DNA of 64,000 bases. Origin: Diphasiastrum complanatum. Taxonomy: Eukaryota; Streptophyta; Lycopodiopsida; Lycopodiales; Lycopodiaceae. Positions 34,732-47,075 of the stretch are shown piece after piece. The number at the start of each line of letters is the position of its first letter. Within the stretch, counting starts at the first letter, position 1. The position numbers were made by a program, and so were the translations under genes. Below the pieces are notes generated by a model. That model had not been told where the DNA came from. It did not search any database and saw nothing but the letters and a program-made list of their open reading frames with translations. The stretch is taken from positions 37,794,991 to 37,858,990 of the forward strand of contig CM055109.1 of the NCBI GenBank assembly GCA_029204225.1. Direction: 5' to 3'.

Positions 34732-34852
34732 TACTTTCATAGTACTAGTTTTGAAACTGATGAGTACCAAAGTTGGTACTTTGGATCACTTATACTTTCA
34801 TAGTACTAGTTTTGAAACTGATGAGTACCAAAGTTGGTACTTTGGATCACTT
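34732..34852 (+). repeat. Two tandem copies of a 61-bp unit
   Basis: Two essentially identical 61-base units starting TACTTTCATAGTACTAG (34732 and 34793). Each contains the near-palindrome AGTACCAAAGTTGGTACT. Confidence 0.9.
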
Positions 34853-35296
34853 ATCTATCAGTATTCTAATTATTTGTTTTTAAGTTCAGGCTACATTTTT
34901 TGGTACTATCAGAGTCTCAATCATAGTGCTTTTGGTATTGACTTTTCCATTTGAAAAACAGGTACTACTTGTTTAAAACTCCAAAGTACATGCTGATAAA
35001 TTACAAATTTTCTATATGGTACTAATTGAGTACCAAATTTGGTACTATAGAAGTACAAATTTTGCTACATTTGTAACAGTCTGAAATTGCACTTAAGTCT
35101 CAAAAACAGGTACTTCTTGTGGATCTTTAACACTATCCATCTTTGACACCTTTAATACCGATGCTGCCACGTGGCAGGCGCATGCCTGACGCCTACTGAC
35201 GCGCAGGTAGAATCAGCAGAAATTTTGTTTAAAAAAAATAAGAAACAATATTCTACTTTTTAAGGAGACGGAAAAATGGGCAGAATACTCACCAAC
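34853..35296. other. Non-coding, GTACCAAA-rich
   Basis: Continues the palindromic GAGTACCAAATTTGGTACTA motifs to about 35050; no gene recognised beyond that. Confidence 0.4.
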
Positions 35297-36000
35297 AATC
35301 CATTACGGACCAACAATTCCACACTTATTATCAAAACTTAAAAAGTGAAAACCCCGCCAGCTTTAGAAAATGGTCAATTGCTTCTGCAAGAGACACTTTC
35401 TATCCTCAGATCATAGAATTAATGAATTGTTATCGGTTCACCACGGTTCTGAGAACCATACAGTGAACCGTACGGTTCTTAAATTGTTTTGCCCAAAACC
35501 ATGGTGAACCGTACTAATTAATTAATTGATTAATTTTTTTTAGTTTCTCCCCCAAAAATATGCAAAAAAAGGGCCAAAAAAATCTGTGAAATCAGTGAAT
35601 TTTGTGAAATCGGTGAATTCTGTGAAATCATCTGTGAAATCATTTGTATCATTAATCAAATGACTCAAATCATCTGTATCATCTGTCAAATCATTTGTAC
35701 ATCATGTGAAATCTATCAAATCAGTGATGATTTCATGTCTGACAAATCATCTGTATCATCTGTCAAATCATCTGTACATCATGTGAAATCTGTCAAATCT
35801 GTATCATCTGTGAAATCTGTGAATTTGGTAATTAATTAATTAATTAATTATTTAATTAAATAGAGGAACCGTACCACGGTTCGGTTCATGAACCGTGGTA
35901 CGGTTCACCCCACGGTTCCCAGAAAACCGTGGGTTCTATGCCTCAGATTAAAATTCTAACTTGACAACCAGCAAATAGAAATTTGCCATGGATGTAATTT
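35297..36000. repeat. Duplicated sequence, copy 1, split by the MITE
   Basis: 35297-35411 plus 35949-36000 match 36249-36412, including AAAATTCTAACTTGACA and CAGCAA.TAGAAATTTGCC. The copy is interrupted at CCTCAGAT by the 529-bp element. Confidence 0.8.
35412..35940. mobile_element. hAT-like MITE, 529 bp, with 8-bp target duplication
   Basis: Flanked by perfect direct repeats CCTCAGAT at 35404-35411 and 35941-35948. The ends read CATAGAATTAATG... and ...GTGGGTTCTATG, giving a 7-base terminal inverted repeat CATAGAA, with subterminal inverted ACCGTGG/CCACGGT-type motifs. The interior has no coding; it consists of repeated ATCTGTGAAATC/ATCTGTCAAATC units and TTAATTAATTAA runs. An 8-bp duplication is typical of the hAT superfamily. 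The paralogous site at 36351 has no insertion, which supports the ends. Confidence 0.88.
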
Positions 36001-36248
36001 TAAAAAAAGTTTGAAATTGGCTTTTCAAAAGCGCTCCTGAACTAAAAACTTCTTGAATTCGAAGCACATGATAAAAGAAAGGCGCTACTCCAATATCCAA
36101 AAACATGCTTTAAGACAAAAGCAACTAAATTCCAAGTCTTTTCTCAATGAAATAAAAAAAGAAGCAGCTACTGTACTGTCAGACATTCACTTCATTTGTT
36201 CCAACAGCCTCAAAGCTAACCCATGCGAAAAAAGAGACCAAATTGCAG

Positions 36249-36412
36249 GCAACGGACTAACAGTTCCATGCTTATTACCAAACCCTGAAAAGTGAAAATC
36301 CCACCAACTTAAGAAAATGGTTAATTGCTGTTGGAAGAGACACTTTCAGTCCTCAGGTTAAAATTCTAACTTGACAGCCAGCAATTAGAAATTTGCCTGG
36401 GCTGTACTTTTA
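36249..36412. repeat. Duplicated sequence, copy 2 (empty site)
   Basis: Matches the flanks of the MITE and reads CAGTCCTCAGGTTAAAATTC where copy 1 has the insertion, so it serves as a related empty site. Confidence 0.8.
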
Positions 36413-39344
36413 AGTTCAGAGATTGTGTTCTGCATACGCCTGCTAAACCATTTCACAAATCAAAACTTCAGTAGAAATGTAAATAAAAAAAGCAATAGAG
36501 ACCTCGCTACTTAGAAGGAAGAAATAAATAATGATTTTGATTCAGAACCATTGGGATTTTAGTCCTTGCCTAACAATTTCAATGCTAAAACCTGCTCGCT
36601 CCTTGATTGTTGCTAGAAAACTCTGATAGACTAGAACTATCTAAAATTTTGAAGGGTTAATTTGAATACCTTCCTCACAAACTTGAATGTTTGCCCTGCA
36701 CCCGTTCGAAAACTCCTACAGAACAATTTTGAGGGACTGTAGTCATTACACATCTTCATATCTCTCTGATGTTGGCAATGTAAATGGCTTTAACAGAGTA
36801 TGTAAGTATTGAGTTTTTTAGCTGAAATTGCATTTGTTTGGTGTGTTTTTTGATCATAATGGCAGATGTGAAGCACACATGTATGATTTTCATGTGAAGC
36901 ACACATGAAAATCATACATATCACAACCCACGTCCATTTTTTTAGTTGGAACTTGGTGCAGCTTGTGGCATTTGGACAGCAGGTTCACTTGGCATTTCGG
37001 TAGCAGGATCATATAACAAGTTATTATGTTGGTGAGTTTAAAGTCTGCTGACAATCTAGTAGTGGGATCCTTCTTTTATACATGTAAAGAACATCTTTTT
37101 ATATATGCTTCAAGTTGTGCCTTGTGATTTATGAAACCTCTTTTTAAGTACAAAGGATTCATTCAAATTTAGCTAGAACTTAAAAATATGAATATTAAAC
37201 GTCATTCATTTGTCATTGAATAAGTGTTTCCGCCAGGAGCCCAAAGCCCGAAGCCCGAAGCGCTACATTTATAATCAAGAACTTCAAGCTAAAGAAGCAA
37301 GCAAAGTTTCATCTCCTCTAGAAATTTTGAGCATTAGAAATAATTAAGCTTCTTGGTTATACATTGTAACTCTTAACAGAAAAATCTGACTGTATTTTTT
37401 GAATCTATGGTTTAATTTGTATAAGCCATGTTGTACAAATGAAAAATTAGCATTTATTAGCTTTTGCTCATCTATATGTCATTATCTTGCTCCTTTAGCT
37501 CCTTCAACACCTTCTCTTCATCATCAAATATTGTAAAGATCTTCAAATAGAAGCATTAAAAGGGATATTTCAATAAGCTAATATGGATAGAAACATATTA
37601 GTCTAGAGAAAATCAAAATTTAATTCAGAATTTAAAATGTAGGTTAAATCAATAATTATAAAACAAATACAAAATTATAGTAATCATTAAACAAACTTAA
37701 TAGTTTCTTTTATCTTTTTTAATTTTTGTAGTTAAAAAAATCAGTATGAATGTTCTAGTATTTGGTCCATGCTCTGCATGATGACTTTAATGGTCTAAAA
37801 ATTTGTGATTGCAGATTACTTTTGAGTATTTCGAGTTTTAGGTTGAACTAGAAACAAACTCTTTTCCTATTTCGTCAAACATCGAATCATGTTGCCTCTC
37901 AAACATGGCTCTACAGCTTATATTTGAGCAGCACAATCTTTATATCTAGTAAGCAAATAATCATGATATAATTATATGTAACAATATTTTGTAATTAATC
38001 AATATTTATATGCTAAAAGACGATATAATAGTTTTGCAATGCATTCATATCTTTTCATTTATGTTGTATTCTTTATGTGCAATTTGAGTTTTATTTTTGA
38101 TTAATGGTTAATTATCTCATTAACTAAATATATTTTTAAGATCTAATAAATTTATAACCTTTTTTATTTTTTAGATTTCTATCAAATTTCAAAAAAACGA
38201 ATGCGATCAAGTCACAAATAAAACAGACTCTAAGGTTTTTTTTTAGAATTAAATACCTATAAAAAATTATAGGTTAATGTTGATCAGTATTAACATTGAA
38301 TATATTTTTTCTAAAAAAATTAAAATTCTTTAATAATCTGATCTAAGTCATTTGAAAAAATCAAAGCATTTTAATAAAATATATGCTCTATAGATAATTT
38401 ATAATAGAAACAAATTAAATAAAATAGACATCACTCACACAATTAAGAGACATACTAAGTGGTTTATGCTTATTAAATTTCTGCTTAATACCTAACAACC
38501 TATAGGAAAAATGTCTAACCAACTTTACTTATTGATGGACAACCTTGCTAACGTGTTTGGAATTGAAATTTTGCATTTTATTACTCGTTATGCCTTTAAG
38601 TTACCTAGGGTTATGAAGAGTAATATGAAGAATGTCATGATTACCATTATAAAAATAATGGGTCCACCTCTTAATACTTGTGGGGATTTGAATCGAAATC
38701 TTTTAGCTTCAATAGTGCCCTATAACACCAACAAAGAGTACTAATGAAATGATCAAGAGAATGTTGATAAAATGTAACTCTACTTGCTCCTCAAGCTAAC
38801 AAGCCTGTCAGGCCTCTGTCAACACTTCTAGCAAAGTGAAAATCTTTAAGGAGAACAATAAAATTTGTGCTTCCCTTAAAAAGAAAAACTCGAATTTGAG
38901 TCTCATTATGAACTTGAAATTGAGGCTCTTAATATTAATGAGACTGCTACGTAGCTTATCAAGTTGCATGACAATTACCACCAAGATGATCATAAAGTGC
39001 GTATGTCAGTGGACAAATCTTATAGTGAAATTTCTCTTAACATTCCATGAAAGGGTAATGTAAACTTAGTGATGGTAATGTAAACTGATGATATTGAAAA
39101 ATAAATGACTTTAGCACCTGTCACCTAATAACATAGATGTACTAGCGTATTCCCTTCATAGAATCATTTAGGTCGTAGCACCCTTGTACCAAATCATATT
39201 CATTTGAAAATGGAGGGTCTGAGCCTTGGGATCTAGCACCTTCCAAACTAGAGCCAAAGATAGCATAGCATTAGCTCTAAAAATTTTAGTTTTGAATGAC
39301 CAAGGCAACATAATCTTGAGTAATAGGGATTTGGATCCCCCAAA
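36413..39344. other. AT-rich intergenic DNA
   Basis: No gene supported. It holds the perfect hairpin at 36879-36919. Short frames at 38511-38744 and 38836-39063 have no recognised domain. Confidence 0.4.
36879..36919. repeat. Perfect 18-bp inverted repeat, 5-base loop
   Basis: ATGTATGATTTTCATGTG, loop AAGCA, then CACATGAAAATCATACAT. All 18 positions pair. Confidence 0.95.
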
Positions 39345-39549
39345 CTAGGGAGCCTAGAGCATTGTGGTTGAGTTTATGGAACTGCAATGGTATTCAGCTA
39401 CAACAAGGGATTTTAGGGATTTTTGTATTGATGGTGATATTGTACTACTCATAGAGACACATGAGAGACCTAAGAGGGGACTCTCGACCATTAAGAGTTT
39501 TTGTTGGTACTCTACACAAAAGATCAATTCATTTGCAAATTTGCCATAA
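39345..39549 (+). pseudogene. Possible LINE endonuclease fragment
   Basis: The plus strand reads LWNCNGIQ in one frame and, after a shift, FCIDGDIVLLIETHERPKRG. W.CNG at the start and DI.LLIETH about 25 residues later are landmarks of the APE-type endonuclease of plant non-LTR elements. Only this short piece is seen. Confidence 0.4.
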
Positions 39550-41159
39550 TGTACACAATAACAATGTATAGGAAAAATCTAAAACTTCTTTTACCTCAAA
39601 AGTAACTTGGCACACTTACCAATCATTAGATTTCTAAAAATGTACACATCTTAAACACAATTTTCACTTTGACCTCAAATTCAATCTTCTAACTTTGTGT
39701 CTTCACATAACTATTTGTTCCATCTAGAGCTTTCTTTAACATATTTTATCATTAGTGAGTTTTGTTTTTAAAAGATTCCTCTATTGATTGTCCTTTTGCT
39801 TTAAATGGTAATTTTGGTTGAAAGCTACATAATTGCATAACAAGATTGTATCTTGTAGATAAATGGAATATGATAGTAAAATACCAAAATTGAAAGATAA
39901 ATGTTATTTACATGTCCTTTTTTATAATTGGCTAAAAGTGTTGTCTTTATAGAGTAGAATAGTCTTCTAAGTTTTTAGAGACTTATAGCACATTAATTTA
40001 ATGTAACAACAATCATATTGCAAGTGATTTAAGTCTCATCATCTAGGTTAATATGAGTCTACTTTTATATTGAGAGAAAGAAACTCAATATTTTGGCTAA
40101 TATACAAATGGATGCCATCATATATATGTGTATATGAGTGCATCTATTCTAAAGCATTAACAAATTTATCATGGATGACCTATTATTTGGTCTATTCTAT
40201 GCATGATGATTTTGATGATCTAATAATATGGTATTTCTAAAAAATAATTTGGCAAATATTAGGTTGATAAACACATATTTTATTGTATATTTTGTAATTT
40301 ATGTGAGAAATAGGCCTAGAGTAGTTAGGTCCTAATCATAGGAGTTCGATCACATTTACATTTGCCTTCAATTTTGTAAGGAATCATATGCTATAGGTCA
40401 AAGTACCAGTTGTCTAGTTGTATGTGATAATAATAAGAGTTATACAAAAAAGATTGATTCAAAAAACAATACTTTTTTTACAGTGATTGATGAAGAGTAA
40501 CAAAAACATATATGCTGATATTTATACAATATAGAAAAAGGTACAATTTTGTTAAAAAAATTTAATTTAATTAAACCCAAAGCAAAAACAAAAATGAAAT
40601 CGATATCGAAAACCAAAAATGCAAAATTTCACGGAGAAGGGCATAATTTTCGTTGGATGTTTTGGTGAATCTATATGCATCTTTTGGTATAAGATGGAAA
40701 TTGTCGACTATTGAACTCACATGGTATCACTCTAAATAAAGTTAGTCACCTATACTAGCTAGATTATGCACTATGCAATCATTTTGACAATGACAGCAGC
40801 CACAATCTCTACATATTCAAATATCGTCAGCCATATCTACCACTCACCTAGAATAAGTACAGCCATGATCGTCACCAAGGTCCACCTCATATAACAAAGC
40901 TCAAAGTCTCTATACATTTGTATATATGTCTATAATCATCAAATAATATGTATGTCAAGCATATCAAGCAAACAAGCATTCAAAATCAGATGATCATTGT
41001 AATTAATCAACAGGCAAAGTAGGTGTTATCACATCGATTAGAGTCAAAATAAGTTATCGAATCATCGAAGTTGTTATAGAACTAAGAGCTAGTTTTTAGT
41101 ATGCGGTTACTACCGCAATTGTCTTGTACTCGTCATTTCACTTGACTTGTATTCTTTAC
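39550..41159. other. AT-rich intergenic DNA
   Basis: Nothing recognised on either strand. Confidence 0.4.
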
Positions 41160-41640
41160 TTTTTGTAGCACTGATCAAAGACCTTTCCAATTGGTTTATG
41201 GTCAAGATGCTATAATGTTAGTAGAGTTTTTGGTACCATCTATGAGAAATTTCACTACCCAATGTCTCAATGAGTCCAAATCTCTACAAGTATGCCATAA
41301 AGCACTTCATAAACTTTGTGAGACATGACTATTAGTTGTGCATGCACTAGCAGCTAAGAAAGTGCAGCGCAAGACATGGCATGATCGTTGATTGCACAAG
41401 AAGGATCTTCGTGTCGGAGATCCGGTCCTAATGTATAAGGCCAATGCAAATCAAGGAGAAATTGAAGTTCATAGGCGAAGGTCCGTACCACGTCAAGGAA
41501 ATCCTTAACCATGGAGTCGTGAAACTTCAACATCTAGATGGGACTCCATTTGATATACCCATCACTGGTAGCCGATTACAGAATATTTGCCACCTCAATA
41601 AACAACAATTGAGCCTGATAACGACAAGAAGATGATTTAC
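41160..41640 (+). pseudogene. Ty3/gypsy integrase C-terminal fragment
   Basis: The plus strand gives TDQRPFQLVYGQDAIMLVEF (the P.QLVYG landmark at the end of gypsy integrase), RKTWHDR, RVGDPVLMYK and, in another frame, KLKFIGEGPYHVKEILNHGV and VVKLQHLDGTPFDIPITGSR. Order and spacing fit a gypsy integrase C-terminus. Frameshifts and stops are present. Confidence 0.75.
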
Positions 41641-43189
41641 AAATGAGATCCTACACTACAAGCAATCGCTACAACAAAATCCAAGCTGTCATCCATACCT
41701 AGATTAAATCAAGAAGGTTAAATCATTGACACTATAGATCAGACTTGAAAATCTTAGGCCCGTTTGAGCAAAGTACAACTCAAGCTCATATACCATTGTT
41801 GGAACAATAAGAGAAGATGACACTATGATGGTGTTTGAGTAATGGAAGTTTTTCTTAGATAAATCTTGTTTTAGGGTTTTTTTTCGAATGCAAATTTTCT
41901 ATATCGAAATTAAGAACTATGGATCTATTATCATTTATGCAATGAGTGCTTTGGTTTGTTATGTGTCATACTATGTAGAGTTTTAGAGATAGTCTACATG
42001 AATATGAGCAAGGTATGTGTAGTACATTATATTTACACAAATTTATGGTAGGCTATTAAGATGAGACTCGTGATTGAGGCTTATGTAGAAACAGGAGAAA
42101 TATATGGTTAAAATTAGATTTTAAAAAGTACATGCATTTATAGCCTAGAGGTGAACGACTATAGTGCTAGCAATCTTGAATCTCAAGAATGAGCTATCAA
42201 GTGCTGAGGCATTTTACTTGGCCCATTGTATGGTTTGGATGATATTCACTCTTTCAATAAGAGCTAGTATGCATCACAAATCACTCTAAACTAGGGTTCA
42301 TGTTATTGTGAGTCATTATAATTCTAGGTAGGCATCATTCGACACAAAGTCAAAATTACTTGTAGTTTATTATACCAGACACGATTACTCTAAAAAGAGC
42401 TATTGCTCAAACACATCTGACAAACATTCATGATCCATAGAATATGAATTAATTGCATGGATGTAAGGAACTGAAATAGCATAACAAATAAATTAGAAAC
42501 ATAGAGAAGTAGTGTCTAAGGTGTCGTAGATAGACCACCATACATTGAAACAATATTATAGCGTAATGTTAACCACTCATTCTACCCAGAACTAAACTAC
42601 TTAGAAGCATTAAATCATAGACATGAATCTACAAATAAGAGTGATGGGAGGCACAAATATCTTCATAAAAATTATTGCTACAAAGAATTACATCACAACA
42701 GACTGTTGGAGTGAATGAATGAATAGAACTATTAGCTACTATGAAACTCCTAATGAAAGCATGATTCTATAGTATTTGCTATTTCTCTTGGAAGCAGTTG
42801 AGTTTTTCCCTTATAGAAAGCATTGATGCCTAGATATATAAAAGAATGGTAACTAGTTTATGTTACAAGAAACTATTATTAGATAACAACAACTTAAACT
42901 AGTTAAATGAGGTTCATACAACATGAACCATACTCTACTCAACTACAGCTTTAAGGTTAGCAAGAGCTACATTTTTCTGAATCAGAATATTCATTGACAA
43001 AGTTGGAATTTTCACTGAGTTGGCACTTCCACTGAGCATTTTTCCAGATTGGTCAAAGTCAATATTTTTGTCGTCAATATCTTTCGACATTTTACTAAGT
43101 CAAGATTTTTCGTGCCTCATAATTTTTTGGATTTATGCGCCTTGACATTTGCACATGGACTGAAACTAATATCCAACCCCCCCCTTAAA
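41641..43189. other. Non-coding DNA
   Basis: No reading frame of interest; possibly downstream gypsy or LTR remains, but none was identified. Confidence 0.35.
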
Positions 43190-43480
43190 ATCACTGCATT
43201 TGTCTAGGAAGATGTAGTATTATGTTCCCCATAGATTTTGTGGGGGAGTCATAAAGACATTGGTTCTATCACTCTCTCTTAATGTGGACCCAAGAGTGCA
43301 GGACAAGAAAAAGAACATTTGTGTCTCTATGCCACACATAATCTTATTTGAAGATTCAGCCTGGCTGTTGCCTCTCGGATAATAAGGTGTGCTGAAATGA
43401 TGGATCATGAAGAACTGAGATTTTCCTCAAATCAAGCAAAATCATGGTGAGGCAATGGCACCAAGTTAGGATTCAAAGAG
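43190..43480 (-). pseudogene. Ty3/gypsy integrase core fragment (minus strand)
   Basis: Minus-strand HHFSTPYYPRGNSQAESSNK is the integrase segment carrying the catalytic Glu (GN.QAE..NK). It lies in the same orientation as the gypsy RT-RNase H at 49.6-50.7 kb. The two are probably one element split by copia F. Confidence 0.75.
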
Positions 43481-43984
43481 GTGGGGGCTTATCTTGCATT
43501 TATTGGTTGATCCAGGATGATGTGGCATTCCCCACATGTGCCAAACCTATTTAGTCAACATACCAGGTCGAAATGTACTTGATCTATAAGTAGATCATCA
43601 TTGTGAATATGAGCTTGGGTTACCACATAGAGTGAGCATGAGTTAAAGGCTAGTTGTAGGAACATTTTATAAAGAGAAAAGATTTAATGAAAATTGTGGA
43701 AAATGAAACGAGTGATTCATTTCACTTAAAGATCGCAAAGAAACTTAGTATCCAATTCAAGCCAAATGCAAATGTTAGAGACATGGTTTACGCATATGAT
43801 CAAGGAGCAGTGAGTCACAAAGGTTATAGAGCTTAAAAAAAACTTATGAAAAAAAGTTATAAAAATGGATTGAAACAACATAAGATTTTACTTGCTTAAA
43901 ATTAAAGGATGATGATTGTGATAGGTAATCGAGAGAAGTATAAACTTTCATTCAATTGATGATCGATACATGGGGAGAAACACT
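43481..43984. other. Probable gypsy-derived DNA left of element F
   Basis: Not recognisably coding; lies between the gypsy integrase piece and the truncated LTR of F. Confidence 0.35.
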
Positions 43985-44585
43985 AAGGCACCTTCGTCTT
44001 TTTCGCCTTCTTCGCTGCCTTCAGTCTAAGGGTGCCTTCGTAATTTACATACCTTAAGTCTAAGGGAACCTTCAGGATTTGCATACCTTCAGTATAAGAG
44101 CACCTTCGGGTTTTTTGGGTTTTTCACATTTATGCTACATTGGCAGACCAATGTCGCCAACTTATCATCAACCTTAAAACAGCTGGAGAAACAAATATCC
44201 TAAGGGCGGTTACCAACCTTGTACATATGCAAAACTGGAGTAAATGGCAATTAAGGCATAAGATATTTTTCTCTCGACACTTGTAAATATATATACTAGC
44301 TGAATCAAGCTATGTAAGTGTTAATTGAATTTCTTAATCAAAGTTTTTCTGTAGCCAACGTTATCATGCTCAGCAAGCTGAAGTTATTACTTCAAGCCAT
44401 TGTACTCACTGTTGATATTAATCAGAGTGCAATTTTTTTCTCACTACTACTTTGTTTATTTGTGCAATATGTACGACTTCTTCTACTTGAATATTTCTAT
44501 TGCTAACTGTTGCGTTTCCATTTCTACATGCCTACGATCAAAGCATCGAGCTTCCGCTGCCGCTCACACCCACGATTTTACGACA
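43985..44585 (+). repeat. 5' LTR of element F, 5'-truncated
   Basis: Matches 48780-49395 of the 3' LTR but lacks about the first 230 bases. It ends GATTTTACGACA before the primer-binding site. A block near its left end repeats a ~31-base unit (AGTCTAAGGG.ACCTTC). Confidence 0.88.
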
Positions 44586-44598
44586 TGATATCAGAGCG
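44586..44598 (+). other. Primer-binding site of element F
   Basis: TGATATCAGAGCG, a one-base variant of the TGGTATCAGAGC initiator Met-tRNA complement, directly after the 5' LTR. Confidence 0.75.
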
Positions 44599-44728
44599 TG
44601 CATTTTAGTAATCTGCATTTCTACTGCGAATTATCAGTTGTGTTTCTATCAAGGCGTCTTTCTAGCAAATGCGCAGCCAACAGTATTCCGACAGTCGTTG
44701 TCTCTACCAACGATCTCGTTCAACCAGA

Positions 44729-45300
44729 ATGGATCCATCATCTAGTTCATCTCTCATTGACAAACTCGATGGAGATAACTACCATCTCCGAAAATTCAAG
44801 ATGAAGGTTATACTTCTAGCCAAAGACTGTGGGACATGGTTGATGGCACAGAGCTCAAACCAGAAGGTGATGCAGCCGTCATCAGCAAGTGGAGACTGAA
44901 AGATGGCAAAGCATTTGCCATGATCACTCTCAACATCAAGGATATTCAGATAAGCCACATACGTGCTGCTCAAACTGCTAAGGATGCATAAGACATCCTA
45001 GCAACTCTCTATGACATCAGAGACGTTACATCCAAGCTTCATCTGAGGAAGAAATTCTTTACCTTCAGAATGTCTAATGCAGATAGTGTTTCGAGTCATC
45101 TCCACACCTTCAAAAATCTTATGGAGTAGATGACTGCAACCGGCTCAGTCATAGAAGATTTCGATGCACTCATGACTCTATTATTGAGTCTACTTGAAGC
45201 CTACAAAAATTGGATAATGGCAATTTCTACCCAGGAGCACCTCACTCTATCAAGAGTAATCTCGCTGCTCCTACAAGAAGAGATAAAAAGATCAGCATCC
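44729..45300 (+). pseudogene. copia gag (element F)
   Basis: Starts at ATG 44729 (MDPSSSSSLIDKLDGDNYHL). The gag body continues over frame changes (KWRLKDGKAFAMITLNIKDI, YDIRDVTSKLHLRKKF), with a TAG stop at 45127 and then DALMTLLLSLLEAYKNWIMA and EHLTLSRVISLLLQEEIKR. No zinc knuckle or protease follows: the sequence soon jumps to the end of integrase. Confidence 0.85.
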
Positions 45301-45499
45301 TCCTCAGGCTTAGGATCGGATTCTCAAGCTCTGTATTCAAAAAATCAGCAGTTTAGATCCAAGAGATCTACAAAGTCAGGCTATACTGAAAAGAAGAGCA
45401 ACATGCAGTCTCTGGACCAAATTTTGGTTCAGGATCGAATTCAAGTTCTTCATCATTCCAACCAGTGCAACAACTTTTCTATAGATACTGTAAGAGGAT

Positions 45500-46700
45500 T
45501 GCCCACGAAATCAAGGACTGTTGACAAGACACCTTATGAGGTGTGGACATGATCAAAACAATCACTCAAACATATTTGAGTGTTTGGATGCATCACTTTC
45601 GCTCAGATTCCGGAAGATCAAAGAAGAAAACTGGATGATAAGAGCAGGAAGACAATCTTCATCGGCTATTCCCCAAATCACAAGGCATACAAGCTCTACA
45701 ATTTGGATACCGAGAAGGCATTCACTAGTAGAGATGTCATTTTTGTGAGAGACCAGTTCATCAACCACAAAGGAAAAGCTGCTGATAATTCTGACCCACC
45801 AGACAATTTCGATCTAGAGATTCAACTGTTGAATAACGACAATGACTCAAACAATGAGTCAGAACCTCAATGAGTCAACTCACATAAGAGGACCGAAGTT
45901 CAACCCAGAAGGTCGAATAGGTCCAGACATCCTCCATCCAGATTTATGAATAATCCGGCCTCCTATTTTGTGCAGGAACCAACCACCGTTTCTGAGGCAA
46001 TGTCTACTGCTGATGCTAACTAGTGAAAAGCAACGATGGACACCGAATTTGATTCTCTTATGGAGAATCAAACATGGAGACTCACTGAGCTGCCAAAGGA
46101 CCGCAACCCAATTCCATGCAAATGGATATTCAAGGCGAAGTACGATGCTGAAGGAAGGCTAAATCGTTACAAGGCCAAGCTAGTCGCCAAAGGCTTTTCC
46201 CAGATTCTAGATCTGGATTATTCAGAAACCTTCATCCCAGTTGTCAAACATGCTTTGATCCACCTACTCCTCTCCTTTGCAGCTGCAACAGATCGAAGTC
46301 CACCAGTTGGATGTCCAGACCACTTTCCTCAATGGAACCATCGAAGAGAGAATTTATATGACGCAGCCAGAGGGATGTGAACTCAACGGCAAGCAACAAC
46401 ACCTTGTATGCAAGATCCACAAGGTGCTCTACGTACTGAAACAGTCACCCAGAGCATGGTTCTAGAAGATCAACACATTTCTAATAGAGAATGGTTTTAT
46501 TCCAAACTCAGCAGACTCGAATGTCTACTTCAAGTCTGTATCAGATTACTTCGTCATCATCACTCTCTGTGTAGATGATACACTCTTATTCAGTAATAAT
46601 CTGAATCTGATGAAGGATACGAAATGCATGCTGGCCCAAGAATGCAAGATGACTAGCCCACTATTGTCTCAGGATCCAAATCCAATGAGATCTACCAAGT
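45500..46700 (+). pseudogene. copia integrase C-terminus and RT (element F)
   Basis: The integrase tail reads TVDKTPYEVW, FGCITFAQIPEDQRRKLDDK and IFIGYSPNHKAYKLYN. RT begins near 46036 (TEFDSLMENQTWRLTELPKD, CKWIFKAKYDAEGRLNRYKA), shifts frame at about 46277 (VHQLDVQTTFLNGTIEERIY) and has VDDTLLFSNN near 46570. At least three frame changes and stops. Confidence 0.88.
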
Positions 46701-47075
46701 AGACTGATTTTTATCAGTCAGCAATGATATCTCAACAATGTGTTGGAGAAGTATGGAATGGCCAACTACAAATCAAGTCACTTTCCACTCGACCCTGGAC
46801 TAAAGTTATCAAAGGATCAGTCTCCTCAAACTGAGGCAGAAAAGGAGGAGATGAAGTGCTACCCGTTTCAATCCATCATCGGCTCACTGATGTACGCAAT
46901 GGTTTGCACGCAACCAGACCTTGCATATTCGATTAGTGCACTCAGCCAGTTCCTGTCAAATCCAGGCTTAACTCATTTGAAGGCACTAACAAAGGTCATG
47001 AAGTACATCCAAGCAACAAAAACTCTCAGCATCTGCTACAGAGACAACCACACTGCCAACATCCTTGAAGCCTAC

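Noticed and set aside
38511-39063. Two short plus-strand frames as a gene
   Set aside because: Very AT-rich with biased composition and no recognisable motifs; consistent with chance.
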